A stretch of 10,769 nt of DNA from Hyphomicrobiales bacterium (GTDB lineage: Bacteria > Pseudomonadota > Alphaproteobacteria > Rhizobiales > Devosiaceae): assembly GCA_027082895.1 (NCBI GenBank), contig JALWTJ010000526.1, positions 1 through 10,769 on the forward strand, written 5' to 3'. How positions within the stretch are numbered: the first letter of the stretch is position 1; the number at the start of each line of letters is the position of its first letter. The position numbers and the translations under genes are program-made. Below the pieces are notes generated by a model. It was not told where the DNA came from. It made no database searches and saw only the letters and a list, made by a program, of their open reading frames with translations. This document shows positions 6,474 through 10,769 of this stretch, piece after piece.

Positions 6474-8638
6474 GGCGTGCCTCCCATCCGGTCAAGCCAA
6501 TCGTCAAAATAGCTCCACATGCAATTTTGGGCGAGAAACCGCGCGACCAGCAACCCGCCCACATGGCGAGGCGCCTTCACCGTATCCCTTGTTTCGGACT
6601 GGCGGGAATATGGACGCAAGATGGCAACAATTTTTTCGGCCTTTTCCTGATCGCTGCTTCCCAGGCCGGTCAGAATACTGTCGGACATTTCCTTTTTGAG
6701 GAAGACCGTCAATTCTGTATCATCAAACAGATCAGTACTATCAGAATTGCGACCATCCATTACCTCGCCAAAGCGTTTTTGAACGAGATATGGCAATCGC
6801 GAAGCAATGCTTTTGTTCTTTCCGGCAGCCCTTGCATAATCAAATAGCGACTTTGCCATGTCGCGGCAATCAGAAGCGTGCCAACAGGATGCCCATTGCG
6901 ACACCAGCCCGCCCGATTTCATGACCGCCAGCGCCAGCGCGTTGCGCCCCATACCGTCCTTGGCGACCTTGTCGAGCCTTTCATGGGTTAACCGTCGGAC
7001 ATCATCAAGCGCATTCTGGTAATCGGCAAAGACGATCGAACCGGACAGCGTCGGTGCATCACAAGGATCCTTGCTGGAAACGAATTTGTCCCGGATAACC
7101 CTCGTCCAGTGTTTGTTGATTGCACGGGCGCAAGGAATCACCGTCTCGATCGGCAGCATGGCGTTGACATCATCTGCTCCGGCATAGATCAGAATGCCGT
7201 CATGGTCGCGGATGATTGCAGGCACGCCGGCGGAAAACTTCAGCAACGCAACGCTGCCCCGTTTGGCCCGGTCTTCAGAATGAGAAAACACCGCCCCCAT
7301 GCCATCGCCATCCATGTCAAGCATGGCATAATGGGTGGAAGCCGGACCGTCTTTCAGATTTGCCGGGTGCGTGCGAATTGTGCTGATCAGGGTTTTGAAT
7401 TCTCTTTGCAAATCATCTGCGATTGCAACGGCATTGACACCATCATCAAAGCGGCGCCTTTCCAATCCGCGCTCAAAATGCAATGTACCATCAAGAACAG
7501 CGAATCTGGGCAAGCTCTCCTTTCCCTTGACTGTTTCCTTGGCGAGTCCGTCTATCCCCGCCACCCGGTGATACTGTGGCCGTTCTGCCTCCCAGATCGG
7601 GTTGGCTCCAAGGGTGTGATATTGCGTTGTCGCATAGTGATTTGCGGCATTGGGATCGCCCGCCCCAACTTTCACGATCCACGGAATGGCAGCGATGAAC
7701 GCCGTGGATGGCCAATTGCGCAGGGCATATTGTGCTTCTTCCGGGTCCCACTCCTGTGAAGGTGTGCGAATATTATATATGTGGTCTGGCATCCAGCCGA
7801 CAACCTCGGCGATCCGTCTGGGTTCAAGCAAGGGAAACAACCGCTTGACCAGAGCCAGCCCTGACAGATGTTCATTCTTGCGGATTTCCAGTGTATCCCG
7901 GAATTTGCGTCCGGTATCTCTCCATTCTTCTGCACCGGCGCCGCCCTCCTCATACATGCGCGAGCCGACGACCTTCCGCAGCTCTTGCCAAAATGCGTCC
8001 TGCTGATCGCGCTGATATTGCCGCGAAAACCCGCCAAGCTCGGCCAGATCGCCATGCACCGCGCAGCGATCGGCTCCGGCTTCGGCCATCAGCGGTGCGT
8101 GGGTGCGCAGCATCTTGCGCCGTTCCAGCCAAACGGATTCCTCTGGCCAATCTGGTGCCTCGCCCATGACGGCAAGGATTTCGAAATAGGCGCCGCTGGT
8201 CTGATCCTTCCATCGTCTGGTTACGGCCTCACGATTGTCTTCTGACAGAGCAGGTTCGACAAATACTTCAAAGACCTGTTGCGCCAATGCCCGGAACTTC
8301 CCCCGCACCGTGTTTTCGATGGTGGAAATATCAAAATCGGCGGACACCTCGGCGCGGAAATGATTGACCAGAGTGCCAACCAGCGGACCGGCAGGCACGG
8401 CATCTCCCTCATGGCTTGTGATGATCGCCATCAATGTCGGTTCGCTAATCCTGCCATCCGCTCCATAAACAGCGGGAATGGTGATTGTTCCTTCGGCATC
8501 AATCACCGTCTTCATGGCTATGCCAGAAAGCCAGGAAAGCAGAAATGATCCGGCCCAGAAATCCCGCGTACGCCGGCCAGCGGAGATAAAGCCCTGCACC
8601 GGCCCCAGATAAACCCGCAATGCATGCTTGCGGCTCAT
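6470..8638 (-). CDS. cmr2: Cmr2/Cas10, large subunit without HD domain, predicted cyclic oligoadenylate synthetase
   Basis: 722 residues. The protein begins almost at once with the first palm region: LGPVQGFISAGRR (11-23) and RDFWAGSFLLSWLSG (25-39). In HD-bearing Cas10 proteins this lies after about 200 residues of nuclease domain, so the HD domain is absent. The second palm has DMDGDGMG (441-448, metal-binding acidic pair) and YAGADDV (485-491), where the usual GGDD is GADD with both aspartates (489, 490) kept. This palm makes cyclic oligoadenylates from ATP when target RNA is bound. Without the HD domain, single-stranded DNA cleavage is not expected, so defence should depend on the signal and its CARF receptor downstream. 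Start overlaps the cmr1 stop by 4 bp; the ribosome site (GGTGG) is weak, suggesting translational coupling. Confidence 0.95.
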   Translation of the reverse strand: MSRKHALRVYLGPVQGFISAGRRTRDFWAGSFLLSWLSGIAMKTVIDAEGTITIPAVYGADGRISEPTLMAIITSHEGDAVPAGPLVGTLVNHFRAEVSADFDISTIENTVRGKFRALAQQVFEVFVEPALSEDNREAVTRRWKDQTSGAYFEILAVMGEAPDWPEESVWLERRKMLRTHAPLMAEAGADRCAVHGDLAELGGFSRQYQRDQQDAFWQELRKVVGSRMYEEGGAGAEEWRDTGRKFRDTLEIRKNEHLSGLALVKRLFPLLEPRRIAEVVGWMPDHIYNIRTPSQEWDPEEAQYALRNWPSTAFIAAIPWIVKVGAGDPNAANHYATTQYHTLGANPIWEAERPQYHRVAGIDGLAKETVKGKESLPRFAVLDGTLHFERGLERRRFDDGVNAVAIADDLQREFKTLISTIRTHPANLKDGPASTHYAMLDMDGDGMGAVFSHSEDRAKRGSVALLKFSAGVPAIIRDHDGILIYAGADDVNAMLPIETVIPCARAINKHWTRVIRDKFVSSKDPCDAPTLSGSIVFADYQNALDDVRRLTHERLDKVAKDGMGRNALALAVMKSGGLVSQWASCWHASDCRDMAKSLFDYARAAGKNKSIASRLPYLVQKRFGEVMDGRNSDSTDLFDDTELTVFLKKEMSDSILTGLGSSDQEKAEKIVAILRPYSRQSETRDTVKAPRHVGGLLVARFLAQNCMWSYFDDWLDRMGGTP

Positions 8639-9954
8639 GATGCCACCGTGATGTTTTCGACATTGAAGGACGTATACTGCACGCCTTTCTTATCACCTGT
8701 GGCGTCAGGATCGCGAAGGAAGGCAGCGAAACCCCAGGCAAGTTCAAATTCTATAGCTGAATTAATATTTTGTGTTCGCAGATTGCCATTGGCCCGCAGG
8801 CAAGCACCATCTGGTGTAAATTTAGCCGGGATTGAACTGGCTGCAAATATTGTACTGCCATCGGCAAGACGATGGAAATGAAACAGCAAGGGTGAAGCCC
8901 GGCGCCTGTGCATCGGACCATTTTCAGATCGAGCCAGTTGGTCACTGTCCCAGCCGACCTGAACATTTCCATAATTATGCGGCAGGCCAAACACTGCTCG
9001 GTTATCGAAATGATTCAAATTTCGTGAATCGGAATAGAACTCATCGTGGTCATCGAGGAAATCCTGCTTGTACCAGGTTTTGCGCTCACCGGCATCCAAG
9101 GTATGACGACTACCGCCCGAGTTTTTATTATGCACATGCTCGCCATTCCCATCACGCTGCCCGTAACTCCGGTAAATCTGGAAAGCCCAGCCAATATCGT
9201 TCATCAATTCGCGAGCGTCGGAGCCACTGGCACAGATTTCGCAGGTATATTTGTCGCTCAGCGCCGAATAGGGTGGCAATCCACTGTGCCGGTTCATGCC
9301 CAGATGGTTGCTGATCATGGTGCTGTAGGAATCAACATTCTCCGGCAACTGTTCGATCACTGTCTTGGTCTGATCGCCCTTCTGGACCTCCAACCTCGAA
9401 ATCGCCAGCGAGCCGAAGCCGCGCCGCGATCGCGCGCCAAGTCCACCTAGCAGCCCGACAAGGGCCATGGCATCAACAAGGGTCTCTTTGGCAAGATCCC
9501 AGTTATTATCAGCATCGCCTGCAAGTTCCGGAACATCAGCAGGACACCGCTTGCCCAGCCGCGCCTCGACCCGGAAATCTGTGACCTTTGCCTGTTCTCG
9601 TTCCCTAAAGCCCTGCGCTGTCAAGTAATTGATCCCGGACCATCTATCTAATTGCAGATCCTTTTCCCAAGGGGCCGGACAGCCATTGTCATTCAGATGA
9701 ACGAGCCGGAATGATACCCGCTTGCGCCCGAAGGGTTTGGCATGCCAGCCGAACAGCACCGCCTCCCAATAACTGGCCCCTTCGCTGCCGAACCTCCCCA
9801 GTGCCAAAAATCGCCACCACCAGCGCAGCATATGTACATAGGAAGGCAACCGAAATTCTGGTGAATGGTTAGCACCTCCTAACATGAGAGGCGTAACTAC
9901 TTCATATTTTACGGACACCCGCACCGGTTCAGTATCTCCGGGATTGTACAACAA
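8635..9954 (-). CDS. cmr1: Cmr1, RAMP subunit capping the Cmr complex
   Basis: About 439 residues if the TTG at 9954 is used. Seen: VVTPLMLGGANH (19-30) and LRWWWRFL (43-50), the classic Cmr1 N-terminal signature, and GGLGARSRRGFGSL (170-183), the RAMP glycine-rich loop. Cmr1 caps the crRNA 3' end side with Cmr6. No ATG lies upstream of the conserved strand, so the start is non-ATG. TTG at 9954 or 9951 has no ribosome site; GTG at 9924 has GGAG 11 nt upstream and keeps all conserved residues, so the true start may be 9924. An in-frame TAG at 9972-9970 bounds the frame. It is the first gene of the operon, about 10 to 40 nt after the predicted transcription start. Confidence 0.93.
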   Translation of the reverse strand: MLYNPGDTEPVRVSVKYEVVTPLMLGGANHSPEFRLPSYVHMLRWWWRFLALGRFGSEGASYWEAVLFGWHAKPFGRKRVSFRLVHLNDNGCPAPWEKDLQLDRWSGINYLTAQGFREREQAKVTDFRVEARLGKRCPADVPELAGDADNNWDLAKETLVDAMALVGLLGGLGARSRRGFGSLAISRLEVQKGDQTKTVIEQLPENVDSYSTMISNHLGMNRHSGLPPYSALSDKYTCEICASGSDARELMNDIGWAFQIYRSYGQRDGNGEHVHNKNSGGSRHTLDAGERKTWYKQDFLDDHDEFYSDSRNLNHFDNRAVFGLPHNYGNVQVGWDSDQLARSENGPMHRRRASPLLFHFHRLADGSTIFAASSIPAKFTPDGACLRANGNLRTQNINSAIEFELAWGFAAFLRDPDATGDKKGVQYTSFNVENITVAS

Positions 9955-9971
9955 GATCAGTCTTGACGACT

Positions 9972-10000
9972 ATTCTATTCGTACTCCCCGTGAACAACAA
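9972..10000 (-). promoter_or_regulatory. predicted sigma70-like promoter of the cmr operon
   Basis: On the minus strand TTGTTG (10000-9995) is followed by a 17-nt spacer and TAGAAT (9977-9972), each close to the -35 and -10 consensus. Transcription would start near 9965, just upstream of the cmr1 start candidates. It is the only well-spaced pair noticed between cmr1 and the decayed upstream region. No operator was identified. Inference from pattern only. Confidence 0.4.
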
Positions 10001-10124
10001 TAGCAGATTTACCTACTTCAATTTCCAGCTTTGTGTGGTACTGAAAATAACCCTGCGGCAGACCAAAGCATGATGGATAAAAGGATATCCGACTGTCAAA
10101 GGCCTTTCGGTAATTTTCGTAGTT
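9975..10124 (-). pseudogene. open frame fragment ending just upstream of cmr1, possible gene remnant
   Basis: A minus-strand frame of 49 codons runs from just after a TGA (10127-10125) to TAG at 9977-9975. It has no ATG, GTG or TTG start. The translation contains FYPSCFGLPQGYFQY and ends LEIEVGKSAIVVHGEYE, which looks protein-like with alternating hydrophobic residues. It may be the C-terminal remnant of a gene once upstream of cmr1, or chance. The family is not recognised, and the stretch overlaps the predicted promoter. Confidence 0.2.
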
Positions 10125-10650
10125 TCAATCGGCACTGTGGGGCAACCGCACAATATCGGACGGGACAACAGGTCCACTGCACCAGAGGCGTTTGCTCCCG
10201 ATTCCACCTTCTCCGCATTAATCCGTAAGGGATTTTCTCGGCGCGCACATTACAGAAAACGGGAGGCCAAACTGGGCTTGTGCATTCCTGCGTCCATCCA
10301 TGTTGTCTGCCATGCACGCCCCTGCCCATCGGCAATTGTCCACAACAGGTTCGGAAAACTGAAGATCACGCGGAAACAGGCGCTGAAATAACTATACGTT
10401 GCCATATCAGCGCTCGTTTGACTTTCAGGCTTGCCGGGCCGTCCAAAAACTCCGGGAAGCGTCGCCTACTGCAAAACCTCGGCGGTAGTGTGCGGGATGA
10501 TCGCTCTTGATCAACCATTCTGCAAGCCTTGCTTGCGGCACTGCAATCTATACTCAGGGCCGTCTTGTCGTTGGGTGCAATCCTGCCTCAGTGCATCCCT
10601 TCAGGCGAGTTGTTGGTCCTGCGCAAAAGTGATCGCAGCAAGCCCAAAAC
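10001..10650. other. intergenic region without a convincing gene; decayed open frames
   Basis: No open frame here has a good start, ribosome site and recognisable domain together. One minus-strand frame is open from 10465 to 10013 except for a single TAA at 10252-10250, about 150 codons in all; this is longer than expected for random sequence of this composition but no family was recognised. A small perfect hairpin, GCAAGC-CTT-GCTTGC, is at 10522-10536. The region lies between the cmr promoter and the IS end and may be an old gene eroded after insertion. No tRNA, rRNA or second CRISPR array was seen. Confidence 0.4.
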
Positions 10651-10664
10651 TAGGCTCAGGACTC
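10651..10664 (-). repeat. candidate terminal inverted repeat of the IS5-family element
   Basis: TAGGCTCAGGACTC lies immediately after the transposase stop codon. IS5-family elements of this kind end a few bases beyond the transposase gene and often insert at CTAG or TA; CTAG is at 10650-10653. The other end is outside the window, so the repeat cannot be paired and the exact boundary is uncertain. Confidence 0.35.
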
Positions 10665-10665
10665 A

Positions 10666-10769
10666 TTAAATCCACCATATAACGATAACAGCGATGCATA
10701 TTGCAGAAAAGAAGGTATGGGCGCAGCGGTCGTATCTTGTTGCGATCCTTCGCCAGTCCTTGAGCCTGC
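10666..10769 (-). CDS. IS5-family transposase, C-terminal end only (partial, cut by window)
   Basis: The minus strand from 10767 reads RLKDWRRIATRYDR, then CAHTFFSAICIA and a short hydrophobic tail before TAA at 10668-10666; about 33 residues are visible. The L-K-D-W-R-R-(I/V)-A-T-R-Y-D-(R/K) motif followed by a hydrophobic C-terminal tail is typical of IS5-family transposases common in alphaproteobacteria; the R-Y-D region lies at the extreme C-terminus after the DDE catalytic core. The catalytic part is beyond the window, so whether the copy is intact is unknown. It indicates that the defence locus borders a mobile element. Confidence 0.85.
   Translation of the reverse strand, partial: RLKDWRRIATRYDRCAHTFFSAICIAVIVIWWI

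Noticed and set aside
2290..9450. Many open frames of 60-216 codons opposite or out of frame with the cmr genes, the longest at 7109-7759 on the + strand
   Set aside because: All lie inside well-supported minus-strand genes and show no recognisable domain; they are shadows of the real coding frames.
10121..10145. Minus-strand segment ending ATTGAAAC, like a CRISPR repeat tail (GTTTCAATC on the + strand)
   Set aside because: Only one copy exists, it is unrelated to the array repeat, and an 8-base match is expected by chance at appreciable frequency in about 10 kb read on two strands.
10431..10682. 83-codon + strand frame rich in cysteine near the right edge
   Set aside because: It runs antisense into the transposase end and terminal repeat, has no recognisable motif or ribosome site, and cysteine richness here follows from base composition.

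Overview
The window holds a type III-B (Cmr) CRISPR-Cas locus, most likely from a proteobacterium and probably an alphaproteobacterium. The lineage call rests on moderate-to-high GC, on the style of an IS5-family transposase end at the right edge, and on general protein character. No phylogeny was possible and no host marker gene is present.

Layout. (1) Positions 1-1457 are a CRISPR array read on the + strand: 19 intact 37-nt repeats, a degenerate copy at the left edge, a split and degenerate copy at the right end, and 20 spacers of 31-34 nt. Two spacers occur twice. (2) Positions 1458-1580 are a short convergent intergenic region. (3) Positions 1581-9954 are one tightly packed minus-strand operon of eight genes: cmr1, cmr2 (cas10), cmr3, cmr4, cmr5, cmr6, csx16 and a membrane-anchored CARF protein. 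Every junction overlaps: 4 bp at six of them and 8 bp at cmr4/cmr5. A plausible sigma70-like promoter lies just upstream, at 9972-10000. (4) Positions 10001-10650 have no convincing gene but contain decayed-looking open frames. (5) The right edge carries the 3' end of an IS5-family transposase, cut by the window.

How the parts fit. The Cmr complex carries crRNA from the array. Cmr4 keeps the Asp region used for target RNA cleavage. Cas10/Cmr2 lacks the N-terminal HD nuclease domain but keeps its palm acidic residues, with GADD in place of GGDD. The expected output is therefore cyclic oligoadenylate signalling rather than DNA shredding. The receptor is probably the last operon gene: two N-terminal transmembrane helices joined to a cytoplasmic CARF domain, giving a predicted membrane-acting effector. 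Csx16, encoded immediately upstream and overlapping it, is the likely ring nuclease that switches the signal off. Cmr6 has an unusual C-terminal KOW/SH3-like extension.

No cas1, cas2 or cas6 is visible, so spacer acquisition and crRNA processing must come from elsewhere. The strongest candidates for new biology are the two-TM CARF effector paired with Csx16, the Cmr6 extension, and the remodelled CRISPR array with its split terminal repeat.
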